This document shows positions 10,401 through 21,309 of a DNA stretch of 64,000 nt, in pieces. The DNA comes from Asterias rubens. Its lineage: Eukaryota > Echinodermata > Asteroidea > Forcipulatida > Asteriidae. The notes beneath the pieces are model-generated. The model was not told where the DNA came from and ran no database searches. It saw only the letters and a list, made by a program, of their open reading frames with translations. Numbering within the stretch: position 1 is the first letter of the stretch; the number at the start of each line of letters is the position of its first letter. The position numbers were made by a program, and so were the translations under genes. The DNA is taken from contig NC_047066.1 of NCBI RefSeq assembly GCF_902459465.1, positions 6,484,377 through 6,548,376 of the forward strand. Reading direction: 5' to 3'.

Positions 10401-11149
10401 AAAAGTTGTAATCACCAACAAACAGTCATGTCACTTTGGTCTCTACTGTGTATAATTTGTGTCTTACTAAATCAAACTGTGCTGGTTGACTGTAGATGTT
10501 CTGGTCAAACATATTGTCCACCTTCATGGCTGGCATTTAAAGACAACTGTTATCTGTTGGCCAGAGTGAAATATAACTACCAAGACGCTGAGCAACATTG
10601 CCAGAGTCTCTCCGAGAGAGGCAGACCAGCTCATCTTGTATCCATACTGGATGAGGAAGAGAATCAGTTTGTAGCTCAATTCACCGAGCCCGTTTCTAAT
10701 AAAAAAATTCAGCTATGGATTGGCTACAATGATTTGGAGGTAGAAGGAGTTTATACTTGGATAGATGGAAGTCCCGCTGGTTATGAAAGCTGGAGATCTA
10801 CACTGTTAAAAGAGCTGGGCAAAATATCGCTGGGTAAACGCCATTTGTGATTTGTTGGTAAATTTTTGTTCAACTATTGAGTAAACTTTAGGGTTGGTTA
10901 AGATAAAAAAGTTACCAACGTTGAGTATAGTTTAAACAACAATTGTTGGATAAACATTGTCCAATTAATTGGTATTGTTTATTAGATTTATCCAACCACG
11001 AATTGCTGGGTAGAAATTGGAGAAACATTCCCGGCAGATGGGCATTATGGCGTGAAAGGGCGTGACGTTAACCATTTTGTTGTGAACTTTGTTATCGTGC
11101 GCACACGCGCTCATTACCAAGTCAAGGAAGTTATAATGCGACGTCGATG

Positions 11150-12685
11150 ATGGCTGACCACCAAGTGTTGAGATTACTGGAGGAGTGTGGCGTTAGTGTC
11201 CCTAACGGACGTTTTCTGAGGTGAGAATTGAAAAATGTATCTCTAAAGTTTAAAAGTACATGTTCTTGTTATGATTTAGATCAAGAACGTGTGGGCCTGT
11301 CCGAAAACTCGGCTTGAGCTGTGAATGCATGGCCTACCGCACGTTATCGCAGTTTCAGGGACATCATCGACACACAACACACACACGACGCCACACGCAG
11401 AGCCAAGCCTAGCCCTTGTGTAGTAGTAGTAGCCTATATAACGTCCAATAGTGTCCTTAGTTAACCCCCTTATCATTAACTTTGATTGATAATATCCCAT
11501 GATATAAAACATGTAGATGAACTTGGGTGAACATGTAATGTATATAGCAATTAAAACAGCATGGGTTTGGTAGGCCTCTTCTTCCCAAGGAATGGGAAAA
11601 CTTTGTTAATTATCTCCAAAGATTTGGTGTTTTCTCCTTAGAAAATGGGTAATCGGTTCTGTTCTTACAAAACGTTGAGTACATGCCATTATCTTGCCCA
11701 ACTGTTTGCTTACTGATCTAAAAAAAGTTGGGTTACATGTTCCTGATCTCCCCAAGGGTTGGGTACATGTGCACCGCCAATTATATTCTCCCTAAATAGT
11801 GGGCGCATGTGCTCCTATACCAAGCAGTGGGGGTACGTGACACTGTTTTACCTTGGACCGGGGTATGTCCCTATTTTCCCCTGATGCTGACAATTTGGAA
11901 ACAAAATGACTACTTCTTGATAAAAAGGGAACACAAAAATCAAAGCAAAAAAAAAGGACCCTTAAATTTACCAAAATGACACTAGTTTTAAGAGTATTGG
12001 AAGCAGTGCATAGTTACACACAGCTACTTTTAAGATAGGATAGCTATGCCCATGCGTAACAGCTTTGCAATTAAATTTATTTTTGTTTACAACTCATACA
12101 GATAATGAGATCGACATGCAGGCAATGAAGGTGCTGACCGAGGCAGATAATTTGCAACTTATTCCCGAAATCATCCATCGACACTCAACGGGTAAGTGAT
12201 GAACTTCTCTGAAAACAAGCAGCCTTGCTTTGGTCTTCTATTTGTCACTGTTATCTGAATTTGTTTTATTTAAATGACTCCAGTATGTTTTGAAAACCCA
12301 ATTTCATGAATCATTTGTTTTCAGAAAATAATTACAATTCTTACAAACCCAACACAAAATAATAGTAACACACAATATGTCTCTAGTAAATTACTGTTAC
12401 TCTTCTCAGTATACGGATCTGTCCTGGTGTTCGTGCGTGGTTGTCTTCAGATTGTGCCGTCACCTTGTAAACCCTAACAAGGCGCTTTAAACAGCTCTCA
12501 TAACTCAAAAAAATAACTCTGTATATCCTCTTGTTAAATAAAATAATAATGATCACTTTACTTGACATTTGAATGTTATATTAGGCGCTATATCTTAAGA
12601 ACTGAGTATTAGGACATTAACAAGTTTTATTAATTATTCTTTTTATGCCACAGGATATCATAATGCCACACTACCTGAAGGATAG
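11150..12685 (+). pseudogene. Three-exon SAM-like small gene carried in the transposon
   Basis: Exon 1 is 11150-11220 (MADHQVLRLLEECGV...) with donor AG|GTGAGA. Exon 2 is 12102-12191, after TACAACTCATACAG and before GTAAGT, encoding NEIDMQAMKVLTEADNLQL then IPEIIHRHSTG. Exon 3 is 12654-12685 (YHNATLPEG, stop) after TTATGCCACAG. The pattern of F, NEID, LTEADL and a C-terminal helix resembles a SAM domain. Exons 2 and 3 join in phase; exons 1 and 2 are off by one base, so either the donor differs or the copy is broken. Expect about 64 aa if repaired. It is likely a captured host gene or cargo, but the family call is from pattern only. Confidence 0.5.
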
Positions 12686-12953
12686 ACACAAAGCTTCATC
12701 CCCAGCCCTTTGTGCTATCATTAGGCAGCGCTGATCGGGAGTCAAGAAATGCTTTTCCACAAACATCAGTCATGAAAGCAGTAGATGTGTACTACAAGGC
12801 ACACTATGTGCTGGACTGCAAATACCAAGTTTAGTGCCAGGGGTATGGACTTTTTTTGAAACGTGTGTGTTCAGCCAGCAAGGTGTGCAATCGAAAGAAA
12901 CCGCCACACTGAGAGGTCTAATGGCTTATCTTGCACATTAAAACGTGCTGTAA

Positions 12954-13960
12954 GTCACTGAAGTAATGCTGCACCCATCTAAAAGTATAAAAGGCTACCT
13001 GCAAGTTATAATTATTGTAGTCGGTGTGTGAGAGAATCACATTAAAAAACTTTGTTTTGAAAAAACATGTTGTTGTTGTTGTTGTTGTTGTTGTTTTTTT
13101 TCTTTGGGGGGGGGGGGTATGTGTATAAGTTAGCAGCTTTAAAGGTTTCATTAGTAAACATAATACAATTTAAAAGTGTAAGTCCCTGTTACATCTGACT
13201 GGTCTAACTTGTCTTTCAAGTGTCAAAAAAATGACAACTCTTGTTTGTATTTTGTTTAGAAAGTACTTTGCTTTACAAAATAACTCTTTGTTTTGAAAGT
13301 CACTGCAGCAATATCTGCTATAAACCCATTTAAAATTATATAAGGCTACCTAACAAGTTGATCCTTAGGCAGTCTTATTATAGTTGGTGTGTAATAGAAG
13401 CAGATTCTTAACTTTGGTATGAAACAATGTTATGAGTAAATATATTACATTTTGAAAGTGTACATCCCAGTAACGTCCGACCTGTCTGACTTGTCGTGCA
13501 AGTGTCATCGAATTGACAGTTCTTTGTTGTATTTGCTTAGAAAGTACTTTGCTTTACACAATAACTCTCATTGTTTTGAAAGTCACTGCAGCAATGTCTG
13601 CTGAACCCATTTACAAGTATATAAGGCTACCTAACAAGTTGATCATTAGGCAGTCTTATTATAGTTGGTGTGTAATAGAAGCAGATTCTTAACTTTGGTA
13701 TGAAACAATGTTATGAGTAAATATATTACATTTTGAAAGTGTACATCCCAGTAACGTCCGACCTGTCTGACTTGTCATGCAAGTGTCATCAAATTGAAGT
13801 ACTTTGCTTTACACAATAACTCTCATTGTTTTGAAAGTCACTGCAGCAATGTCTGCTGAACCCATTTACAAGTATATAAGGCTACCTAACAAGTTGATCC
13901 TTAGGCAGTCATATTGTAGTCGGAGAGTAAAAGAAGCAGATTCAAAAAAATTGTTTTAGT
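12954..13960 (+). repeat. Internal tandem repeat of the transposon, about 4 units
   Basis: Units begin GTCACTGMAGYAATG at about 12954, 13299, 13582 and 13837. Each continues with ATATAAGGCTACCTAACAAG and a GTCCGACCTGTCTGACTTG stretch. Spacings are 345, 283 and 255 bp; the last unit pair differs by an internal deletion. Confidence 0.7.
13068..13117 (+). repeat. TTG microsatellite followed by T and G runs
   Basis: About eight TGT units, a T run, then a run of about twelve G. It lies inside the first unit of the tandem repeat and likely varies in length. Confidence 0.85.
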
Positions 13961-14010
13961 TTGAAACAAACAGGCTTTTTCCGTTGATTTTTTTCTGGGG
14001 GATGGGGTGT

Positions 14011-14615
14011 TTAACCCTTTAGTCCCTGCACCGCCCGAGTTTGCTGAAATCCAACTTCTCAAGATTCTTGCAGTAAATTACTGGAATCGTAGTTCAAATT
14101 TTAAAAGATAGCCATGGCTTAATGTGTATGCACAATTTTTTACCCTTTCGGTAATATTTGTACAAGTACAAGTTCTCATGGGAACAATAAATGCCTCTCG
14201 TTAAACGGCTACGGTAATTTTTATGGCGAATATTTTTGTGCACGGATAAAATGAACACAATAGCTTTTCAAGGCTTTTGTCTGGCTCAATGCTCATACTG
14301 ATTAAATGCGAAGGCGATAATTTTCGACAATATCATCATAAATGATGAACAGTTTCCTGTTACTAATGAGCGTTTTATTTTTCGTAAGAGTTAAATTATT
14401 TCATCATCATTAGCTTCGACAAGTCAACTGTGAAGGGAGAATTAATAACGATCTATAACAACTAGATACATTACCAAATGCGTAGACCTACTAATGACTA
14501 TCGAGTTTTCTTTTGATGTTCCTTTTTTTCTACAAACACAAGCTAGCGAGGTTTCCTCGTACCGCATACAGTGTATCGCTATATGCGGCTGGGCGGACAG
14601 CGGCTAAATGGTTAA
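14011..14615. mobile_element. piggyBac-like MITE nested in the CACTA-like element
   Basis: Flanked by TTAA on both sides (14011-14014 and 14612-14615). The inner ends are CCCTTTAGTCCCTGCACCGC and, reversed, CCATTTAGCCGCTGTCCGCC. TTAA targets and CCC-starting inverted repeats are the piggyBac signature. The interior shares long stretches with the palindrome at 56132-56851. No transposase is present. Confidence 0.7.
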
Positions 14616-15416
14616 GTCAGCAGCTTTAACGGTTTTATGAGTAATACAGCTTATGTTTGTATTTATTTGTGCAAAAACGTTGTTTCATTGCTTGTTTGAT
14701 GTTCACAAATAAAAAAGGAAAAGCAAAAAAGTACTTTCTGAAGTCTTTCATTAATGTTTGTACTAATTACTCAACTGTTGGATGAATAATTTGGTTCAAT
14801 CTAGTCTCAACAACTGAGCTTTAGTAATGGATTTGTGCCCAACAATTTACAAAAACGAACGGAAATTTACCACCAAGTGGTCATTATCTGGATACACGGT
14901 TGCCCATCTATTGCATAGTCATATTCCAACTACTAAGCAGTTATTCCTAAAGGTTGACCAATATATGAGGAAACATGGTTATACAACGTTTGTGTAACTG
15001 TTACTACACAAGTATTGGGAGACTTATTATTACCAACCCTTGGACATACAAAACAAACCAAAGGTTGGGCAGAAGTAAATTCCCAACTTGTGTGTAGGTC
15101 GTTTGCTCAATCACTAAGCAATGACATTGACCAACGACCGTTGGGCTATAATTGCCCAATAGATGTTGAAGCTGACTATTGTACCAACGTTGGACAATAA
15201 GTTGGACAATTTTTTGCCCAAAGTTCTAACAGTGTAGCTACCCAGATAAAGATAAATTGGGGAATCCGGATTGTATACTGACATTTGAAAAGCTGTGGAA
15301 GGATCTGGCCTGCTCTCTTGAAAGATACTCTGTATGTAAAATGGAAGGATACTCATTCTAAGGTTGTTAACCTGTCAATTGTACTCTTACACCAAAGGTA
15401 AATCTTCAGATTTTCA

Positions 15417-17089
15417 TTAGATGTTCGGAGCAGAGCATAGCTCCGAACACCTTTTATTATTGTTCGTTTTTTTTAAAGTTTTTTTTAGGTGTTCGGAGCA
15501 GAGCATAGCTCCGAACACCTTTTGTTATTGTTCGTTTTTAAAGTTTTTTTTAAGTGTTCGGAGCAGAGCACAGCTCCGGACACCTTTTGTTATTGATGTT
15601 ATTGCATCATCGGAAAGGTCGTTAAAAACTCTGTAAACGCCTCCCAGACATGACCCCATTTTGATCTTGTCTTCTGGTTCAAAATCGAGGTTGAAAATTC
15701 AAAAATTCATGTATAAAGAACTACGAAACTCCCCCAATGGTTGCACGTAAAGATTTTATGTGTACATTGTATGCGATGCAGTCACGCGGTTTTTTGGTGT
15801 ATGGGGACATGTGCATTATATATGCCTTCATTTGTGGCGCGGTGCCAAGTTCTGTGCCATTCGGCATATATGCATAGAGCTGGCTGGGCACATGGCAGAA
15901 CGCTGCGAAAACGATTTACTCTCAATCTTCGGCGTCAAATTGTTCAAATTTTGCACTTCTGATGGCTTAGTGGTCAATGTGAATTGAAGACGAAGTTTCG
16001 CAGAGATGGCCACCTACTTCAGTGATTCATGGGACTTTTAATTATGTGAGAAAATAACAGCAGAAAAAGACGAACATTGGTCATGTTTTGATCAAACACC
16101 GAGAAGCAGAGACATGACAAGAACTAAAAAAAGCACACTTCCCAAACTCGTATGAATTTGAAACTTCGCACATAGTTAGATATGCATTAGGAGTGGAACA
16201 CTGTTTTAGTTACGTCATGATGACGTCATCCATTCTTGAGTTATAAAAATTCAAAGTTTATTAATTCAAAAAATTACAACTTTTGATCTACATGATGGAT
16301 TCTTACAATCGATGCATCATCGAAAAGGTCGTTACAAACTCCGTAAACGCCCCGCAGACATGACCCCATTTTTACCTTGTCTTCCGGTTCAAATTTGATT
16401 TTTTTTTTGTACATTTTCGTCAAAAATACATTATTTGTTTTGACTACGATCATACTGCGTTGATTACTATGATACTCGTCTGATCACTGAAGTTAAGCAG
16501 CATCGGGCCCGGTCAGTACTTGGATGGGAGACCGCTTGACACGTTAATGTTTTTTTCTTTTTCTTTTTTACTTACTTATTTTTTATTTTTAAATAGCTTC
16601 GTTTATAGTATGTTTTCAATAAACATTTCCCTTCCGGTTAGTTAGTCTCTTCTCCAGTTGTCATTTTTCACAAGTTCTTATGTCCTCAACCACAATAGCT
16701 ATTTAGACAATCTATAGGCCTACATTATATGAAAGGGTTTTACCTACGTTGTCTGTTTTCAAGGCGTTTCAACATTCAACAAACATTTCTCTTCCGGTTA
16801 GTTAGTCTCTTCTCCAGTCGTCATTACTCATCACCTATTTCCTCAACCACAAAAGCTATTTTGACAATCTATACATCATATGAAAGGGCTTTACGTACTT
16901 CACAAAAATGGGTATGTTGGTGACCTTCTCTTGACCTTTTGGCCTGTCTAAACCGGAAGTGCATGTAAAATGCTTTGAATAGGCGTTACTTCTTGGAATT
17001 GTCGCTTTGTAAATTTCCACTAGGCTTGTATTTTTGTACTCCCCGATGCCGGATACCTTGTTTTTGTTATGACAAAAACTTATGTCTAG
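15417..17089 (+). mobile_element. Helitron-like non-autonomous element, copy 2
   Basis: Same ends as copy 1: TTAGATGTTCGG after an A, and a GTTTTTG/CAAAAAC hairpin plus CTAG before a T. It has three 5' hairpin units, with the second spacer shorter than in copy 1. It includes a segment at about 16042-16120 (around GACGAACATTGGTCATG) that copy 1 lacks. CRE palindrome near 16213, 5S-like segment at 16442. Confidence 0.6.
16442..16538 (+). pseudogene. 5S rRNA-derived segment, copy 2
   Basis: Reads the same as the 97-nt segment at 3576 over its whole length, including the TFIIIA/Pol III internal control region, and is followed by a T run. The T stretch just upstream is longer than in copy 1. Confidence 0.75.
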
Positions 17090-17883
17090 TTTTGTTTTAT
17101 TTTTCTTCTGTTTTTTCGGCTTTCTACGCTTACATAGATAGCGCAGAAAATCAGCGCTTGCACGTAAGCGGAGAATGGTGATCGTAAGCGCATAATTCGG
17201 TGGTAAGCAAAGCCATGAAATTGGCCACTGGTTTGTTGACATTCTGCATACACCCTTTTCAATTATCTATTGCTCTTTTAGTTCAATTGATAGATATGCA
17301 ATTCAATATGAAAATGAATAACCTCCCATAAGAGCTACATGTATCTTTTAGTTGTTTATGTAAAGCTGCTCATTAAGAGCATCACATACAATGTTGTAGC
17401 TTAGTCGACCGGTATCGAATGAAAATTAACAAACTCCAACCGGCATAAACTTATGTAAAATTATTTAAAATTTCATTGAAATGACAATAACCCTGTCCAA
17501 GGCACAAATACGAGCAGGAGAGAGCCTGCGAGCCCATTGAAGTGCAACTAAAACCATTCAGCTTCAGTTAGGCACAACATGCACTCATACACCCACCCTT
17601 GACCAAATTAGCCAGAAATTAAATTTGCCACAGTGGATTATAAAACAGTTGATGTGATCATTCAAAAACAAAAACAAAAGCAGTTTTTGTTGATAGGTTG
17701 GCTACATGATTGCATTGTTTCTCTTCGACTTGACAATCAGCAACACAACAACAGAAGTGTATAACTTTCAGTAAAACACAAAGCGATAAACCTCGAACGG
17801 ACATCATCAGATGCAGCCATCAACAAAAGAAATATCTTTGACTAAAATACCATAGAGATTGGAGTTATCATCAACCACCAGTC

Positions 17884-18336
17884 ATGTCACTTTGGTCTCT
17901 ACTGTGTATAATTTGTGTCTTACTAAATCAAACTGTGCTGGTTGACTGTAGATGCTCAGGTAAAACATATTGTCCACCTTCATGGCTGGCATTTAAAGAC
18001 AACTGTTATCTGTTGGTCAGAGAGACAAAAAACTACCAAGACGCTGAGCAACATTGCCAGAGCTCATCTTGTATCCATATTGGATGAGGAAGAGAATCAG
18101 TTTGTAGCTCATTCTGGTAATGATCTATGGATTGGCTACAATGATTTGGATGTAGAAGGAGTTTATACTTGGATAGATGGAAGCCTGTTGGTTATGAAGG
18201 ATGGGCACCTGGCTTCCCAGTTGGCGATGCTTACGGGAATCAGGATTGTATAGTGACATACAAAAGAATGTGGAAAGAGTACTACTGTTCAGAAATTATA
18301 TTTTCAATGTGCAAAATGCAAGGATACACTTTCTGA
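17884..18336 (+). pseudogene. CTL pseudogene: 23-bp and 1-bp deletions
   Basis: The signal peptide and N-terminal CTLD are intact through HCQS. A 23-bp deletion follows, between AG repeats at CAGAG|CTCATC, removing LSERGRPA. A single base is lost at GGAAG|CCTG in WIDGSP. Together they total 24 bp, so the 3' end (APGFPVG...GYTF, stop at 18334-18336) is back in the original frame. The stretch between is shifted and hits a stop at about 18086. It was a short-loop gene (HSGND). Its upstream region is class D, shared only with gene 38592. Confidence 0.9.
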
Positions 18337-18407
18337 GGTAAGTTTTAGTAACAAATCCTAAACAAAAAATAACACCAAGTATTTATATACTGTTTGTACA
18401 TTCCATA

Positions 18408-18562
18408 AAGTCAGTTCTTGGTCAGGATGCTGAGCCATGGATTGACTGCAATGATTTGGATGTAGACTCAGGATTGTATCTTGTTGGATGTGAAGTCACT
18501 ATGAAAGGAATGCAGCGGTAACTGTTGGGAAATAGCATTATTCAGTGTGCAAGATGGAAAGG
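18408..18562 (+). pseudogene. Degenerate half-CTL relic downstream of 17884
   Basis: AAGTCAGTTCTTGGTCAG, then a GATTGACTGCAATGATTTGG stretch (WIDCNDLD), then remnants of the WKE...YSVCKM end. The frame is broken. Same relic as at 6764. Confidence 0.6.
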
Positions 18563-19259
18563 TAAACCTTGTGAGATTTTCTCCCTACACTAAATGTAAG
18601 TTGAGAATTGTTAAGTTCAGTTGGATTGAGCACAGGAAAAAGCTGTAATTTACATGAAAACAATTTAAAGGTATATTGTATGATTCTTAGGAAGAAACAC
18701 TAAAGAAACAGTAAACTTGCGGGTACAACCTTATGTAAATCTCTTTTATGGGATTGTTGGCTCTGAAAAGAGCCGGTGTGGTCTTGACGTTTCGAACAGT
18801 ATACTCTGCTCATCCTTAGGAGAAAGCTGGGTGATTCTTGTTTAGTCAAAGCTTATGAATCTAGTAATGAGTTTTTGGCATAAGCCCCCTAGCAACAGTT
18901 ACTAGTTTTTGTTTAATCCCAGGCATTTGTTGCCAACTTGATAACACTTAAAAGTAAAAACACATTTTACTCCGCTTGCTTAGTGCAGCGCGTCCTGCAC
19001 AAACCAATGCATAAAATGACAAATGTCTGTTCTTGAAAACTAAAATCTATCCCTTCCTGAAAACTAAAAAAAGAGTAGTCATTTTTGGCCCTGTGCCAGC
19101 GCTATGTAATACAATGTAAAAATTGGCAAATCTACAACAAATGCAAGTGTGGCTGTTCATGAAGAACAGAAGTGTAGTTAAAAAATATAACAATTTAGCA
19201 TTGGACACTTGGGATAATGTCACTAATAACAACCCAAATAAGTAAACAAATTGTCTCTA

Positions 19260-19942
19260 CATGAAATCAGAGACGAAGTGTGACTCCTTCACAGTGATGA
19301 CATCTGTTTGACTACCTTCCAACTTATTTACAGGATTTTCTACGCCTCCACTTTGACTTTAATTATCTCATCTAAACACGATCCACAAAGGTTCTCTAGA
19401 CTTCTCTAGAATTCAATCAAAAAGGTTTCTAGAATTCAGGTGACAAGTAATCAATCCAATATTGTTTAGTAAGGCCAGGTGTAATGCAATATGTTCATGA
19501 TACGCACCCACTATATTTTTGTTTACTTTTCATCACTAACCTGGTGATATTACTTAGACTGTAGTTTGGTTTGAGTTAAATCTCATCTAAACACGACCCA
19601 AAGAGATTTTCCATCATCAAGGGCACCCGTTAATCAATACACTTCTAGGAATCTAATTGCCGTTGCACGCGTGTGCATGATATCAATTACAAACCATAGA
19701 AATCAGCAACAGAAATGAAAGACCAGATTTTCAAAAATCTTTAAAATTTGTTTTTTAAACAGTCAGCTTCAGGATGCCACAGATGCCAGTCCTTTCAATT
19801 GTTGGATTAAAATCTGTAGCTGAGACTGGAAAAAACGTTTGAAGACCCTATTTTTACGTAATACTATGTACAGATAATTGTGTGTTTGGATGCTAAGTAA
19901 AGTTGTACTAGAGGCAGAAATTGCAGCCCTGAACCACCAGCC
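19260..19942 (+). promoter_or_regulatory. Class C upstream region of CTL gene 19943
   Basis: Nearly identical to the DNA before 5255 and 30723, although here no Helitron-like element precedes it. It holds TCTCATCTAAACACGA, CCGTTAATCAATACACTT and the leader GCAGCCCTGAACCACCAGCC. No clear TATA box was found. Confidence 0.35.
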
Positions 19943-20422
19943 ATGTCACTTTGGTCTCTACTGTGTATAATTTGTGTCTTACTAAATCAAACTGTGCTGG
20001 TTGACTGTAGATGCTCTGGTCAAACATATTGTCCACCTTCATGGCTGGCATTTAAAGACAACTGTTATCTGTTGGTCAGAGTGAGATATAACTACCAAGA
20101 CGCTGAGCAACACTGCCAGAGTCTCTCTGAGAGAGGCAGACCAGCTCATCTTGTATCCATATTGGATGAGGAAGAAAATCAGTTTGTAGCTGATTCTGGT
20201 AGTGATCTATGGATTGGCTACAATGATTTGGATGTAGAAGGAGTTTATACTTGGATAGATGGAAGTCCTGTTGGTTATGAAGGATGGGCTCCTGGCTTCC
20301 CAGTTGGTGATGCTCGTGGGAATCAGGATTGTATAGTGACATACAAAAGACCAATGTGGAAGGAGTACTACTGTTCACAAATTATGTTTTCAATGTGCAA
20401 AATGCAAGGATACACTTTCTGA
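19943..20422 (+). CDS. Secreted C-type lectin-like protein, short-loop form
   Basis: A complete 159-aa gene: signal peptide, long-form CTLD, variable segment DSGSD before LWIGYND, loop APGFPVGDARGNQDC, then YKRPMWKEYYC and SMCKMQGYTF. It is one residue longer than gene 6217 because of the extra P in KRPMW. N-terminal variation includes NYQDAEQ, shared with 5255, 10428, 17884 and 30723, rather than NYHAAEQ. The sugar motif position is FPV and the WND position is WKE. It is the only intact gene with the class C upstream region. Confidence 0.92.
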   Translation: MSLWSLLCIICVLLNQTVLVDCRCSGQTYCPPSWLAFKDNCYLLVRVRYNYQDAEQHCQSLSERGRPAHLVSILDEEENQFVADSGSDLWIGYNDLDVEGVYTWIDGSPVGYEGWAPGFPVGDARGNQDCIVTYKRPMWKEYYCSQIMFSMCKMQGYTF

Positions 20423-20493
20423 GGTAAGTTTTAGTCACAAATCCTAAACAAGAAATAACACTGAGTATTTATATACTGTTTGTGCATTCCATA

Positions 20494-20650
20494 AAGTCAG
20501 TTCTTGGTCAGGATGCTGAGCCATGGATTAACTACAGTGATTTTGATGTAGACTCAGGATTGTATCTTGTTGGATGACGAGTCACTATGGAAGGAATGCA
20601 ATGGTAACTGTTGGAGAATAACATTATTCAGTGTAAAAGATGGAAAGGAA
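20494..20650 (+). pseudogene. Degenerate half-CTL relic downstream of 19943
   Basis: The best-preserved relic. It reads AAGTCAGTTCTTGGTCAG, GGATTAACTACAGTGATTTTG, then an open stretch SLWKECNGNCWRITLFSV before the reading frame leaves the SVCKM pattern. Middle portions are missing. Confidence 0.6.
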
Positions 20651-21309
20651 ACTCATTCTGAGCATATAAACCTTGTGAGATTTTCTCCCTACGCTAAATG
20701 TGAGCTGAGAATTTTTTATTTTAGTTGGATTGAGGACAGGAAAAAAGCTGCAATTTACTGGAAAACAATTTAAAGGTATTACCGGTATGTGTGATTCTTA
20801 GGATGAACCACTAAATAAATAGTAAACTGGCGGGTACAACCTTGTGTAAATCTCTTTTATGGGATTGTTGGCTCTGAAAAGAGCCGGTGTGGTCTTGACG
20901 TTTCATACAGTAAACTCTGCTCGTCTTCAGGAGAAAGCTTGGTGATACTTGTTTAGTCAAAGCTTATGAATCTAGTAATGTGTTTTTGGCATAAGCCCCC
21001 TAGCAACACACACTATTTTTTTTGAAATCCCATAGATTTGTTGCCAACTTGATAACACTTATAAGTAATATCAATTCCAACCAAAGATAAATGAACTTGA
21101 AGTCATCATGGGTACCCAACAGACTTTTGATGTGTGGATGTCAAAAACTTAAAAGGGTTCAGTTCTTTGATTTGAGTTCAATGACTTCAGTGAACTTAAG
21201 CCCTCCCCTCAAATAATCCTACAACATTTTCTGTTACATTCAGACCAATTCATACTGGATGCGAATGTCAACAACAACTGAATCTTGAATGTGAAATTGG
21301 GATTTTCTT

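Larger units (their letters stand above)
10801..15234. mobile_element. CACTA (EnSpm)-like DNA transposon, 4434 bp, inside a lectin gene
   Basis: The ends are CACTGTTAAAAGAGCTGGGC and, reversed, CACTGTTAGAACTTTGGGCA, flanked by a TA duplication (10799-10800 and 15235-15236). The uninterrupted lectin genes give the empty site. Both ends carry many subterminal copies of short TTGGGYA, TTGTCCAAC and CCAACGTTGG-like motifs. A CACTG terminus, 2-bp duplication and subterminal arrays fit the CACTA/EnSpm superfamily; Tc1/mariner is the alternative because of the TA. No transposase frame is seen, so it is probably non-autonomous. It carries SAM-like exons, internal tandem repeats and a nested piggyBac-like MITE. 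Confidence 0.75.
10428..15361 (+). pseudogene. CTL gene split by a 4.4-kb DNA transposon (YPD/GYSF form)
   Basis: The 5' part is 10428-10800 (signal peptide through WIDGSPAGYESWRS) and the 3' part is 15237-15361 (YPDKDKLGNPDC through GYSF and TAA). The two join exactly when the insert 10801-15234 and one copy of a TA duplication are removed, giving the same protein form as genes 2076 and 27571. Apart from the insertion no stop or frameshift is seen, so it was intact when hit. As it stands, the frame runs 16 codons into the transposon and stops at 10850, losing the C-terminal disulfides. Splicing out the insert is conceivable but unsupported. Confidence 0.9.

Noticed and set aside
10233-10427. 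65-residue N-terminal extension of the split lectin
   Set aside because: It is translated from the inverted-motif region and has no counterpart in any other copy.
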